From Rhabdonatronobacter sediminivivens (GTDB taxonomy: Bacteria > Pseudomonadota > Alphaproteobacteria > Rhodobacterales > Rhodobacteraceae), in NCBI RefSeq assembly GCF_013415485.1, contig NZ_JACBXS010000032.1:1-41175 (forward strand): a DNA stretch of 41,175 nt, given 5' to 3'. The notes under the pieces were generated by a model. The model saw nothing but the letters and a program-made list of their open reading frames with translations, did no database searches and was not told the DNA's origin. Each line of letters starts with the position of its first letter. Within the stretch, counting starts at the first letter, position 1. This document shows, piece after piece, positions 1 to 9,555 of this stretch. The position numbers and the translations under genes were made by a program.

Positions 1-3000
1 GGCATCCGAGGCCACGATGTCATAGGCGCCGACCTGCGCCTCCGGCGCGGCGCCGTCGCTGTCGAGGGTGACCTCGGCGACCGTGTCGGCATAGAGGGGG
101 TCGGTGATCAGCCCAGCCACCGTGAAGGCGGTGGTTCCGAGTTCCGCAAGGTCGCCATAGACCCTGGTCTGGTCCTCGGCGGTGATGGTCAGGGGCGCAG
201 GCAGGATGTCGAATGTTCCAAAACTGCTGACAGGGCGGTATTCCAGCGCCGTGTCCGAGTCTTCCGTCACACTGCGCAGCCCCGTGACCGCCAGATCACG
301 CAGGCCGACCGTCAGATCCGATGGCGGGGCGAAGCTGGCGCGGGTTTCGAAGTCATCGGTATTGCCGAACTCCGGCCCGAAGACATAGACGCCGGGGCCG
401 CCAATGGTTGCGACTTCGCGCTCCACGGCATCGGTCCCAAGCACGCCATAGATGATCTCGAAGGGATCATCGGGGATCACCTGGGCGACCGGGTCGATGG
501 CATAGAGCTGCGCATAGAAACCTGGCTCCGAAGGCGCCCAGTTTGCGGCAAAATCCCAGCCCGCCGCAGTTGCGATTGCCTGAAAACCGGTGAGGTCCTG
601 CAGCTCGGCCGTGGTGAGGCCGTCGGTGTCCGGGCTGCCCGAGCTTGTCTCCTGACCTGTTGTCTCGCGGTCCCAGAACGCGTTCGTTACCCCGTCTTCA
701 TCAAGGCCGACGAGGCCGCCGATAAAGGCGGTAGGGTCGCCCGGAACGAATTCTGCATCCGCCGCGACCGAGCCGGTTGCAAGGCCCTGTTCGATGGTGC
801 CCAGGTTGGTCCCGACCAGACCACCGATATCGGTAAACCCGGCGCTTGTTGCCGCGCCGCGGACCTGCCCTGTGGCATAGGCGCGTTCGATGGTGCCGTC
901 ATTGGTGCCCACCAGCCCGCCGACCGCTGCATCGGTGTCGCTGATCGAACGGACGTTGCCCGTCGCTGCGACATCGGTCAGGATGCCGGGGGTATGGTTC
1001 CGGCCGACCAGGCCGCCGGTCTCGGCGCGGCCGGTGCTTTCAAAGGTGCCGTCCGGTTGCGCTCCGATGGTGATGTCGACATTCGCGCGGCTTTGTTCTA
1101 TCAAACCGAAATTGGCGCCGACAAGACCGCCGACCTCGAACCGTTCGGATATACCGGGGGCTATATTTCCGGTATTGGCGATCGTGCCTTCGGCGCGGGC
1201 CTGGCGGATGGTGCCGGTGTTGGTGCCCGCCAGACCACCAAGATCGACCGCACCGCGGGCGTTGGAAACGCCTCCGCCGATCACATCAGCATCGACTGTG
1301 GCCTGCTCGATCAGCCCGGTATTGACCCCGACCAGCCCGCCAATGGCGATGCCATCACCATCGACAAGGCCATCTTCGACAGTGATCCCGCGTATCGTGC
1401 CGTTCGCCGAATTGATCCCGGCGAGTATACCTGTCGGTTCGTTCGCTCCGGTCCCACCGATCACCACGGGCGAAACCAGGCGCAGGTTCTCGATTGTGCC
1501 GATATTCTCGGCGAACAGCCCCGCAGGCGCGTCCACACCCGACCGCGCGATCCTCAGATCGCTGATGGCAAAGCCGCGCCCGTCAAGGCTGCCCGGGAAG
1601 GGTTCGAAACTGTCTTCGGTGAAGCGCCCGCCGATGGGCACGAAGCCCTCAAGGCCGTTCCAGTCCTGGGTTCCCGAAGCGTCGATATCGCTGCCCAGCG
1701 CATAACTTTCGGCAAGGCGGGTGCCGACACCCTGCAGCCCGTAGATATCGCCCAGCACCCACGGCGATCCGATCGTGCCGTCGCCGTCCAGGGTACGCAG
1801 GAATGTCGCATCGTCTGATGCTGTCTGAAAGTCACCGGCATCGAAGTCCGGCAGGTCCGGTCCGACCTGGGTCCAGTCGCCGGCCAAAAGCGTGAAGCGC
1901 GCCACATTCACCGCGCCCTCGACGCCGGTGGTGATCTCCCCGCCCGCATCGACGGTAAAGCCGCCTGCGGGGGCGATGATTGCCTGCTGCAGGTCCACAT
2001 TGCCGACCGCGCTGAAGTGCAGCTCGGCGCCGCTTGTCCAGGCGATTTCGGACAGGACCGTGATTGTGCCATCGCCGGGCGCGCCATCGAATGCCGTGCC
2101 GGTCTGGACCTCGACATCGCCCATCTCCAGGTTCGCGACCAGGTCGTCCACGAAGATGTTGGCCGGGCTGTCGTCGGGGGCAAATGCCCCGCCGTCAAAT
2201 TCTCCGCCGTCTGTCGGTTCAATACCCGTGATGAAAACGTCATAGGGATCAAGCAGCAGGGTGCCCGCCCGGCCCATGGGCGCGCGCCGGTCCACCAGCC
2301 CGGCAAAGCTCAGCCGTGCCTTGCCCGACACTTCGACAAAACCGCCGTCGCCGCCCAGATCGCCCCCCCGGGCCGCGATCTCGCCGCGAAACACCGTGAT
2401 GTCATCGGACCAGAGGACAACCGTGCCGCCGTCGCCCAGTTCGGTTGCGTTGGCGAAGATCCGTGTCGTCCCGTCAACTCCCAGGCGCTGCGCCGTTGGC
2501 AATTCGCCGCCGCCGTGGAAATCGCCACCGATGCGGATATCGCCGCCGCCGCCGGGGCCGCTGGCGTCGATCTCGGCGCCGGCCAGAGTGATCTCGGCCC
2601 CGGTGACGGTGACGCTTCCGCCTGTCGGGCGCTTCGGTGGGATGGGCGATCTGTCGACCACGGTTGCCTGCGCGCGGGGCGCGGCCCGGGTGGTGGCGCG
2701 CCCCGTCACCTGCACCTGTCCGCCCGCGCCGCCGCCCAGCATGATGGCGCCGTTGCGGCCTGACACGCTGCGCGCCTCGACCACGCCCGAGAGGTTCACG
2801 GCATTGCGTGCGGCATCGCGCGCGGTGGCGGCCAGCATTTCGACCCGGCCGCCGTTTGCCTCGATCCGGCCGGAATTGCTGACCAGCGCCTCGTCGCCGT
2901 CGATATCAGAGGGCAATGCCACCTGCAGGAACCCGTCGCCCGAAAAGTCCAGGGTCGCCCGTTCACCCGCGCCCATGCCGACGCGCCCCATGGGAACGCG

Positions 3001-3546
3001 GATCGTCCCGGCGTTCGACACCCGGCCGCCAAGAAGTGCGGCATAGCCCCCCGGAACGATATCGACCGTCCCGTGGTTGCGCACCGTGCCCGGGGCGCCG
3101 GTGCCTTCGAACCGAAGGCGGCCCTGCACGAAGTCGTCGTCATCAATGTCAAGTGTCGAGGCAACGAACCCGGCGGCACGGACTTGGCCGCCGGGTCCGA
3201 TCATGATCCCGTTGGGGTTGACCAGAAACACCTGACCATTGGCGTTGATCTGTCCGTCAATCCGGCTGGTGGTGCTGCCGGTCACGCGGTTGAGCAGCAT
3301 CGCATCGGCGCCGGGCTGCTGGATATCGACCCGTGCCTGCGCGCCAAGCGAAAAGCTGCCCCAATTCACGATGGCAGCCTGCGACCCCTGCCTGACCGCC
3401 ATATGCCCGGCACCGGGCAGGGAGATATCGACCGCCCCATGGCCGACCGCGCCATCGGTTGGCAGCGTGGCGGGATCGGCAAGCGCCACCAGTGGCGACA
3501 ACGCTGTCGTGGCCAGAAGCAGTGAACGAATGAGAGGGGCGCGCAT
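1..3546 (-). CDS. TpsA: filamentous-haemagglutinin-type two-partner-secretion exoprotein (3' end missing)
   Basis: The frame stays open from the ATG at 3546 to the left edge, giving at least 1182 codons with no stop. The start follows an AGGGGAT ribosome binding site. A signal peptide (MRAPLIRSLLLATTALSPL, ending ALA-D) leads into a TPS domain of roughly residues 25-250, with the family hallmark NGQVFLVNPNGIMIG near residue 105. Residues about 680-950 contain many GLUG-type repeats, for example GGLVGTNDGTIERAYATG, GGLVGVNTG and GGLVGANFG. The visible end (about 1110-1182) is an MBG/YDG-like domain with PAPLTITAEDQTRVYGD and VGAYDIVASDA. Proteins of this type cross the outer membrane through a TpsB partner and act as adhesins or surface structures; the tpsB gene lies directly upstream in the same orientation. 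The C-terminus, which would decide anchoring or a toxin tip, is outside the window. Family call is firm; the biological target is unknown. Confidence 0.93.
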   Translation of the reverse strand, partial: MRAPLIRSLLLATTALSPLVALADPATLPTDGAVGHGAVDISLPGAGHMAVRQGSQAAIVNWGSFSLGAQARVDIQQPGADAMLLNRVTGSTTSRIDGQINANGQVFLVNPNGIMIGPGGQVRAAGFVASTLDIDDDDFVQGRLRFEGTGAPGTVRNHGTVDIVPGGYAALLGGRVSNAGTIRVPMGRVGMGAGERATLDFSGDGFLQVALPSDIDGDEALVSNSGRIEANGGRVEMLAATARDAARNAVNLSGVVEARSVSGRNGAIMLGGGAGGQVQVTGRATTRAAPRAQATVVDRSPIPPKRPTGGSVTVTGAEITLAGAEIDASGPGGGGDIRIGGDFHGGGELPTAQRLGVDGTTRIFANATELGDGGTVVLWSDDITVFRGEIAARGGDLGGDGGFVEVSGKARLSFAGLVDRRAPMGRAGTLLLDPYDVFITGIEPTDGGEFDGGAFAPDDSPANIFVDDLVANLEMGDVEVQTGTAFDGAPGDGTITVLSEIAWTSGAELHFSAVGNVDLQQAIIAPAGGFTVDAGGEITTGVEGAVNVARFTLLAGDWTQVGPDLPDFDAGDFQTASDDATFLRTLDGDGTIGSPWVLGDIYGLQGVGTRLAESYALGSDIDASGTQDWNGLEGFVPIGGRFTEDSFEPFPGSLDGRGFAISDLRIARSGVDAPAGLFAENIGTIENLRLVSPVVIGGTGANEPTGILAGINSANGTIRGITVEDGLVDGDGIAIGGLVGVNTGLIEQATVDADVIGGGVSNARGAVDLGGLAGTNTGTIRQARAEGTIANTGNIAPGISERFEVGGLVGANFGLIEQSRANVDITIGAQPDGTFESTGRAETGGLVGRNHTPGILTDVAATGNVRSISDTDAAVGGLVGTNDGTIERAYATGQVRGAATSAGFTDIGGLVGTNLGTIEQGLATGSVAADAEFVPGDPTAFIGGLVGLDEDGVTNAFWDRETTGQETSSGSPDTDGLTTAELQDLTGFQAIATAAGWDFAANWAPSEPGFYAQLYAIDPVAQVIPDDPFEIIYGVLGTDAVEREVATIGGPGVYVFGPEFGNTDDFETRASFAPPSDLTVGLRDLAVTGLRSVTEDSDTALEYRPVSSFGTFDILPAPLTITAEDQTRVYGDLAELGTTAFTVAGLITDPLYADTVAEVTLDSDGAAPEAQVGAYDIVASDA

Positions 3547-3565
3547 GGTCAGATATCCCCTGAAT

Positions 3566-5296
3566 TCAGAAACGTACCGTCCCTACAAGTGAAAAGCGAT
3601 TGTCATTCTGCCCGCCGCCATGGCGGATGCCGCGGGCAACTTCGGCCCGTACGCTGGCACTGTTGAAGCGCGAGTCCAGCTGCGGCAGAACCTCGATCCC
3701 GACGCCGAAGCTGGACAGGCGCCGCCGCGGCTCTTCCAGGGCCGTGGGCTGGTGAAGCCACAGCACGCCCGAGGACGCGAAGGCATAAGGGGTCATCGTG
3801 GCCTGTACCTGTTCGGTCTGGATCGGAGCGCGCAATTCACCCCGCAGGACCACGCCGCTGTCGCCGCTTTCCGACCCCGAGGCCAGGCCCGAGAGTTCGG
3901 ACATGTTGGCGATGCCGATCTGTTCGCTGGCGACCAGCGGGCGGCCGAATGCGGTCTGGGCACGCCCCGAAAATGACATCACCAGGGTTTCACCCAGCGG
4001 CCGCACCACCTGTCCCGAGACTTCCAGCTTGCCAAATCCGGGCCGCGCGCCGTCGCGCGAAAGGGGCAGCGCGGCAGTTCCGCTGCGCGCGCCAAAGGCA
4101 TTGAGCCCAAGCGACGCAATGGCGTCAAACGCGTAAAGCCCGCCTTCAGGCAGGGTCTGGATCATCCCGGCCGACAGCCGCAGGATGCGCAGCTCATCGC
4201 GGTGCAAGGGGAGGCGGCTGCCATCGGCGGCCACGACATCCTGCCGGTCGCGCTGCATGTCGAAACTGGCCCGCGCCGTGATGTTCAGCGCCCGCGTGCG
4301 CACGACCGGATACGCCAGGCGGAACGAGGCGCGATCAAAGGTGCTGGTGGTGGGAACGCCATCCGTACGCGGCGTGGTGCGGCTTTCGGTCAGTTCCAGG
4401 TTCCAGGTCAGCCCGCTTGTGCCAACGGGCGCGATGACACCTGCAGCCAGGGTCCGCATTCGCGGGGTTGTGCTGAACAGCCCATCCGAGGCGCCACCGC
4501 GCGACGGGTTGCCCGAGGCGCGCAGATAGAGTGTCTCACCCCGGCCCAGCAGGCCGTTGAACTCCACCCCGGTGTTGAGGGAATAGCCGCCAAGGCTCCC
4601 CGAGTGGCTGGTGTCCAGCCCGGCAAAGGCGGTGACCGGCCGGAATTCGCCGCCCAGAACCAGGCGGGTGGCGCCGGGTGCGGTCCCCTGAGCCAGCGCC
4701 GAATCCAGGGCAACCCCGAATGTGTCCCCGGCGATCAGCAGCGCGCGCTCGATCTCGGCCATGCGCAGGCTGCGCTGCCCTTCAAGCGGCGCGGTCACCT
4801 GGGCGATGCGCCCGCGCACCGGATCGGGCAGCGCGTCGGCTTCGATGCTTTCGACAAAACCGTCGACGACAACCAGACGGAGGGTGCCCCCATCGCGCAG
4901 TTCCTGCTGCGGCAGGACCACCCGCGCCAGCACGAAACCGGCCTCGGCATAGGCGGCTTCAAGATCCTGCGCGGCAAGGAAGATCTCGGAAACGGGGATC
5001 ACCTTACCGGTCAGGCGCGCCTCGGTCGCGCGATGCGCTTCGGTCATGGCGGCGAAACCGCCGTCGATCTCGAGGCCCCGGATGGTCACGGTCAGCCGGT
5101 CCGCCCCGTCCGGCGCGCCAAGCCCGGGGGCGCCGGTAAACTCCACCACGCCGCTCAGCGGACGCGCATCGGGCGCAAGCGTCGGAGGCGTGACATCCGC
5201 CGCCGTCTGGGCACCCGCGGCCAGAGGCGACAGAAAAAGCGCCAGTGCCAATGCCGGTAGCCCGGTTCGGTTGAATGGCGCTGTGCCGCGCTGCAT
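3566..5296 (-). CDS. TpsB: ShlB/FhaC-family outer-membrane transporter
   Basis: This 576-residue protein begins with a signal peptide (cleavage likely after AAGA, about residue 29). Two POTRA-like segments follow, about 68-147 (including ETP-type pattern AYAEAGFVLARVVLPQQEL and LRLVVVDGFVESIEA) and about 150-225. A beta-barrel region follows and ends in the usual terminal aromatic, VGTVRF. FhaC/ShlB proteins bind the TPS domain of their exoprotein in the periplasm by the POTRA domains and thread it through the barrel. Only 19 bp separate its stop from the tpsA start, so the pair is an operon with tpsB first. The caspase gene lies 201 bp upstream in the same orientation and may or may not share the transcript. 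Length and architecture are normal for the family. Confidence 0.93.
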   Translation of the reverse strand: MQRGTAPFNRTGLPALALALFLSPLAAGAQTAADVTPPTLAPDARPLSGVVEFTGAPGLGAPDGADRLTVTIRGLEIDGGFAAMTEAHRATEARLTGKVIPVSEIFLAAQDLEAAYAEAGFVLARVVLPQQELRDGGTLRLVVVDGFVESIEADALPDPVRGRIAQVTAPLEGQRSLRMAEIERALLIAGDTFGVALDSALAQGTAPGATRLVLGGEFRPVTAFAGLDTSHSGSLGGYSLNTGVEFNGLLGRGETLYLRASGNPSRGGASDGLFSTTPRMRTLAAGVIAPVGTSGLTWNLELTESRTTPRTDGVPTTSTFDRASFRLAYPVVRTRALNITARASFDMQRDRQDVVAADGSRLPLHRDELRILRLSAGMIQTLPEGGLYAFDAIASLGLNAFGARSGTAALPLSRDGARPGFGKLEVSGQVVRPLGETLVMSFSGRAQTAFGRPLVASEQIGIANMSELSGLASGSESGDSGVVLRGELRAPIQTEQVQATMTPYAFASSGVLWLHQPTALEEPRRRLSSFGVGIEVLPQLDSRFNSASVRAEVARGIRHGGGQNDNRFSLVGTVRF

Positions 5297-5497
5297 ATGC
5301 TTCGCGCCTCTCTGTCCAAGTCACGGTTCTGTGGCGCTGCCGAAACTCGCAGGCAGCGCAATGCTGGCCAGTGGTTAGTAAACGAAAAAATAGCACGAGG
5401 GCTGGGTTTGAACCTATCGCCGCGCGCGCATCGCAAGATAATTCGGCGAAATCCGGGTATTCTTGCCACAGTCGGCAGCGGCCGGGCGCGGAGCGGC

Positions 5498-7546
5498 TCA
5501 GTTCTGCGCGCTCATCAGGAAACCGCCATTGCGCCAGGCGCGCAGGGGATCGTCCAGAGACGGCCCGGTGGCCCCATCAATTGCGCCGGTGTAATGGCCG
5601 GCGGCCCGCAACTGCTCCTGCAGTGCCCGGATTGTGGGCACGGTCCAGTCGGTTTCAGGGCGGGTCAGTTCGTTCAGTGCCCGGCCATCGTCGGCCGCCA
5701 CGGCGCGCAGCAGGAACCCGGCTGCCCGCGCAGGATCGCGTGGAACACCGCGGCCTTCGTCCAGAAGCGTTGCCGCGGCGTGGTAGCCGTTTGGCTCTCC
5801 CTCGCGGGCGGCGCGCAGGAACAGGTCCAGCGCCGATTGCCCCGTCTGCGCGATGCCGCGATCCTCCAGCACTCCGAGATTGAAGGTTGCGATGGCAGAA
5901 CCGGCCGCCGAGGCCTGGTCAAAGAGATCGATCGCGCGCGCCACATTGCGTTCGACGCCGCGCCCCTCGAACAGTGCAACGGCAAGGTTGATCGCGGCAT
6001 CGGGGCTTCCGGCTTCGGCGGCTTGTTCGTAAAGCCGTATTGCCGCGTCGATATCGCGCGGAACGCCGTCACCGACCTCATGCAGGAGGCCCAGGCTGAC
6101 CATCGCCCGCAGATCGCCCGCCGCCGAAGCCTGCCGGTACAGCGCGATGGCCGCGTCCTGCGCCCCTGCTGCGGCCTTGGCGCGGGCCAGCAAGGCAACC
6201 AGATGCGGCACGCCCGGAAAGGCGTCAACCGCAGCCTGGCAGGCCGCAACCGCGGCCTGGGCGTTGCGCGCAAGGGTGGTGAATTCGACCCCGGAGGTAT
6301 TGGCGGTGGCATCGCGCGGGTGGGTCGCCAGTCGTTCGCACTGGCGCACCGGGGCATCATCGGCCGCAGCCGGCAGGGCCTCCAGCATCCGGCGCGCATC
6401 ATCTGCGTTTGCCCCATGGGGAAAGAGGTCCAGATACCGCGCGGCAAGGGGGCGCATGCGCGTGCGCTGCGCAAGCGACCAGAGCCGCTCGGCCTCGATA
6501 TCCGCAGTGCCGGGCAGGCGCCGGATCACGCTGCTGCCCACATCGCCGTCACCGATCTGCAGGAAATTCTGCACATCGGCGATATGGGCGCCCTGCGGGA
6601 ACCGTTCCAGATAGAGATGCATCAGCACCGGATCCTGCGCCCGCGAGGCCACCTGCCAGAGCATGGTTTCAGGCGATACGCTTTCCTCGCCGGGAAGGAA
6701 GCGGAACTGTCGGGTGAGCGAGGAATTCTCCCACGGAATCTGGCGCCCGCCCGTGGCCGACAGCACATCCCGCCGCACCCCGATCATCAGTTCGGATATG
6801 TCCTGACCGGGCGTGTGAATGCGGCTCAGGATCGCTTCGGCGAAAAAACTGTTCCGGCCAAGCCCGTCATAGGCAACGTCATCCGGGTTGGTGGCAAAGG
6901 CGAACAGGAAATCCGCAGCACTGCCCACCCGCGCCAGCCCGTCCATATCACCATCGGCGCCCAGCGGGTTGTCCCGGCACGCATCCAGGAAGATCAGCTT
7001 CAATCCCGGTGTGTCCTCAAGCGCAACCAGCCATTCATCCAGCGGTATCACCCCGTCCATGAAGGTCGCAGGGTCTGTCAAAGTGGCATCGGTCGGCACC
7101 AGATAGTTGCGCGCACCGGCCTGCAACCCGTGGCCTGCGAAATAGACCGCCGTAACATCGGCGTGATGTGCGGCCTCCAGAAACTCGGCAAAATGCGCCC
7201 GCATCTGATCTTGCGTGAGGTCCTCGCCCAGGTGGACGTCGAACTCCAGGCTTTCGAACGCCGCCGCGATGTCGCGGGCATCGTTGAGCGGGTTTTCCAG
7301 CACCGGGACATCGGTGTAACCGGCATTTCCGATGACCAGCGCCACCCGGACCTCGGCCCAGGCCGGGCGTAGGGGCAGCGCCAGCAGCACCAGCGCAAGG
7401 GACAGTGCCGCCACAGGTGCCGCATGACGCCGTGCCGCGCCCCAGCATGTGCCAGCCGCTGCGGGCATCGCATCGGGCATCGCATCGGGCGGGGCCGTCG
7501 CGGCATGGTTTCCGGGTTCGGGCGATACGCGCATGGGACGCAGCAT
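5498..7546 (-). CDS. Periplasmic caspase-like (peptidase C14) protein with Sel1 repeats and PG-binding-like tail
   Basis: The 682-residue protein has a hydrophobic export segment at about 42-64 (ending RPAWA-E), then a caspase domain from about 66 to 290. The catalytic dyad is visible: His139 in AVYFAGHG and Cys190 in LIFLDACRDNP. A middle region is followed by about four Sel1/TPR-like repeats at roughly 460-630 (for example GDGVPRDIDAAIRLYEQAAE). The end (about 630-675) resembles a PG_binding_1 domain (IRALQEQLRAAGHYTGAIDG). Caspase-Sel1-type proteins are widespread in alphaproteobacteria; substrates are rarely known. A periplasmic location is inferred from the export segment. The first 40 residues contain a near-duplicate DAMPDAMP encoded by a 12-bp tandem repeat, and an internal ATG at 7534 is an alternative start. 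It reads in the same direction as tpsBA and diverges from the methyltransferase. Confidence 0.88.
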   Translation of the reverse strand: MLRPMRVSPEPGNHAATAPPDAMPDAMPAAAGTCWGAARRHAAPVAALSLALVLLALPLRPAWAEVRVALVIGNAGYTDVPVLENPLNDARDIAAAFESLEFDVHLGEDLTQDQMRAHFAEFLEAAHHADVTAVYFAGHGLQAGARNYLVPTDATLTDPATFMDGVIPLDEWLVALEDTPGLKLIFLDACRDNPLGADGDMDGLARVGSAADFLFAFATNPDDVAYDGLGRNSFFAEAILSRIHTPGQDISELMIGVRRDVLSATGGRQIPWENSSLTRQFRFLPGEESVSPETMLWQVASRAQDPVLMHLYLERFPQGAHIADVQNFLQIGDGDVGSSVIRRLPGTADIEAERLWSLAQRTRMRPLAARYLDLFPHGANADDARRMLEALPAAADDAPVRQCERLATHPRDATANTSGVEFTTLARNAQAAVAACQAAVDAFPGVPHLVALLARAKAAAGAQDAAIALYRQASAAGDLRAMVSLGLLHEVGDGVPRDIDAAIRLYEQAAEAGSPDAAINLAVALFEGRGVERNVARAIDLFDQASAAGSAIATFNLGVLEDRGIAQTGQSALDLFLRAAREGEPNGYHAAATLLDEGRGVPRDPARAAGFLLRAVAADDGRALNELTRPETDWTVPTIRALQEQLRAAGHYTGAIDGATGPSLDDPLRAWRNGGFLMSAQN

Positions 7547-7609
7547 GACCCAAACCCCGCGGATTCGCCAAGCCCCCGCGCGTCACGATCGCGTTCTGGT
7601 GGCTCAGCC

Positions 7610-7639
7610 TTGCCAGCGCGACGGCGATCCCGCTATGGT
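7610..7639 (+). promoter_or_regulatory. Candidate sigma-70 promoter for the methyltransferase gene
   Basis: TTGCCA and TATGGT are separated by 18 bp, 60 bp upstream of the start at 7700, in the 153-bp divergent gap. Match to consensus is moderate and there is no experimental support. Confidence 0.3.
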
Positions 7640-7699
7640 TCATGAAATCTCGCGCGCGCAGGCCGCGTGTGCTGGCATTCTTGCACAAGGGGATTGGCG

Positions 7700-9364
7700 A
7701 TGAGCGACTGGACCGGGGGCTACGTCGCTGACATCGAATATCTGCCCGGTGTCTTTGAAGGGCAGGGGCCCGGCAACCTGGATCTGGCCTGCATCATGGC
7801 GGGGATAGAACCCGTCCGCCGGCCGGGCAGCAACGCGCCCTTTACCTATTGCGACCTGGGATGCGGGCAGGCCAGCACCGTTTCGGCCTTGGCCGCTGCC
7901 AATCCGGACGCGCAATTCTGGGGCATCGATTTCATGCCCGCGCACATCGCCCGGGCTGAAGCATTCCGCAGGGAAGCGGGGCTGGACAACCTGACGCTGA
8001 TCGAGGCCGATGTGGTCGCCCTTGCCGGTGCGGCCGAAACCGATCTGCCCCGTTTCGACTATATCGCGCTGCATGGGCTCTATACCTGGGTTTCGGAGGA
8101 GGTGCGGGCCGGGATTGTCGCCTTTCTGGACCGGTTCCTGAAACCGGGAGGTGCAGCTTATATCGGCTATAATGTCATGCCGGGCTGGACGACCGTCGCA
8201 CCGTTGCAGAAGCTGCTGTTCGAATACGGCGCCACCCGGCAGGGGCCCAGCGGGGTGCGCGTGACCGAAGCCATCGATTTCGCCAGGCAGATGAAGGCCG
8301 TCGGCGCCGAGGGGCTGGACGCGCTTGACAGCCAGCGGATGTTTCCCACCGGCATGCCTCCGGAGCTGGAGCAGCGCCACCTTGGCTATCTGGCGCATGA
8401 ATTCCTCAATACCGGCTGGCGGCCGCGTTTCCACATCGATGTGGCGCGTGACCTGAGCGCGGCCAAGATGGAGTTCGCAGGCTCGGCCCAGCTTCTGGAC
8501 AATTTCGCAGGGATCAACCTGTCGGATGAGGCAGAGAAGATGCTGGCGATGGTCCCCGCGGGCCCGCTGCGCGAGACCTTCGAGGATTATTTCACGGGGC
8601 GGCGGTTCCGGCGCGACATCTTCGTCCGGGGGCGGCGCAACATCCTGGCCGAGACGCGCGAGGCAATGCTGGCCGATGTGATCCTTGCCCTGGTCAACGC
8701 CCGACCAGACCCCGACCAGTCCGAATGGCCGCAACTGAGCACGCGGTTCACCCTGAACCGCCAGACCTACGACCCGGTCTTTGACCGGCTGGAGCAAGGC
8801 CCGGCTTCGATCGGCGAGCTGTGCGCCGCGGCACAGGGCGCGGGCCGACGGACCACGGGGAACGAGTTGCTGGGAATGCTGGCCGGTCTGGATCTGGCGC
8901 TACCTGTCCTGCACGATGTGGCGGGGTCGGTGGTCGAATCCTGCTGGCGCCACAATCGCGTGGTGACGCAGGCGGCGTATCGGTCGGTCCGCAGCACCCG
9001 GTTTCCGATTGCCGCGCCGGTCGGCCATACCGTTCTTGCCTTCAATGCGTTGCAGACACTGATCCTTGACGGGCTGTTCAGCGGGATCCCCGCCGAGGTC
9101 GATGGCTTGAGCGCGCATGTCATCGCGCGGCTCAAGCTGGACCCTGACGCGGTGCAGCAGCTCCCGGAAGCCGGGGCACCAGGCGAATCGCCGCAGCCTT
9201 CACCGGCGCCGGATGCACAGGCCGCAACCGATGACACCCCGGCCCCCCCGCCGGAACCGCGCCGCGTGGGTGAAGCCGTCCGCAGCAGCACCACCGATTT
9301 TCTGGAATACCAGCTGCCGATATGGCGCCAGCTTGGAATCCTGCCGCCGATCAAGCCCGAATGA
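7700..9364 (+). CDS. SAM-dependent methyltransferase with MethyTransf_Reg-type regulatory region (possible protein lysine methyltransferase)
   Basis: The 554-residue protein starts at the ATG preceded by AAGGGGA with good spacing; an in-frame upstream start at 7667 lacks this. The N-terminus GYVADIEYLPGVFEGQGP leads into a class I SAM-binding fold, with motif I YCDLGCGQAST at about 50-60 and acidic GIDF at about 75-78. The central and C-terminal parts are long and match the layout of methyltransferases carrying the methyltransferase regulatory domain (PF10119). Known members include rickettsial enzymes that methylate lysines of outer-membrane protein OmpB. Residues about 490-530 are a Pro/Ala-rich low-complexity linker. 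Its position between the TPS adhesin operon and the ExbBD operon suggests an envelope protein as substrate, which is inference. A free-standing small-molecule methyltransferase remains possible. Confidence 0.8.
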   Translation: MSDWTGGYVADIEYLPGVFEGQGPGNLDLACIMAGIEPVRRPGSNAPFTYCDLGCGQASTVSALAAANPDAQFWGIDFMPAHIARAEAFRREAGLDNLTLIEADVVALAGAAETDLPRFDYIALHGLYTWVSEEVRAGIVAFLDRFLKPGGAAYIGYNVMPGWTTVAPLQKLLFEYGATRQGPSGVRVTEAIDFARQMKAVGAEGLDALDSQRMFPTGMPPELEQRHLGYLAHEFLNTGWRPRFHIDVARDLSAAKMEFAGSAQLLDNFAGINLSDEAEKMLAMVPAGPLRETFEDYFTGRRFRRDIFVRGRRNILAETREAMLADVILALVNARPDPDQSEWPQLSTRFTLNRQTYDPVFDRLEQGPASIGELCAAAQGAGRRTTGNELLGMLAGLDLALPVLHDVAGSVVESCWRHNRVVTQAAYRSVRSTRFPIAAPVGHTVLAFNALQTLILDGLFSGIPAEVDGLSAHVIARLKLDPDAVQQLPEAGAPGESPQPSPAPDAQAATDDTPAPPPEPRRVGEAVRSSTTDFLEYQLPIWRQLGILPPIKPE

Positions 9365-9442
9365 TGGTGCAGCCGATGCCGGGCCAGCCGACCGGATGAC
9401 GCCTTGGCTGACGGCCGGTCCGGGCAGGGCCGAAGAAAAATC

Positions 9443-9472
9443 TTGACTCGCGCCGACCGGTTCCAGCCTACT
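9443..9472 (+). promoter_or_regulatory. Candidate promoter for the first four-cysteine/ExbBD operon
   Basis: TTGACT (five of six -35 bases) is followed after 18 bp by CCTACT, about 84 bp upstream of the start at 9556. It would give the operon its own promoter, separate from the methyltransferase gene. Confidence 0.35.
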
Positions 9473-9555
9473 GACCTGGACGGGCAGGGTGTCGATATGC
9501 CCCGTGTCCCCTCCGGACAAACCTGTGTCCCTGCCCGGACAAGGTGGAGGATATC

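Noticed and set aside
690..1500. Repeated DNA suggesting a repeat array or CRISPR
   Set aside because: The periodicity is at protein level (GLUG motifs in TpsA) with diverged DNA and no conserved direct repeats with unique spacers.
994..1818. Plus-strand frames inside the TpsA region
   Set aside because: The minus strand reads as continuous GLUG repeats there. Repetitive GC-rich DNA opens the opposite strand by chance.
5297..7372. Plus-strand open frame of 691 codons opposite the caspase gene
   Set aside because: The minus strand encodes a caspase domain with both catalytic residues. The plus-strand product has shadow-like composition and no supported start.
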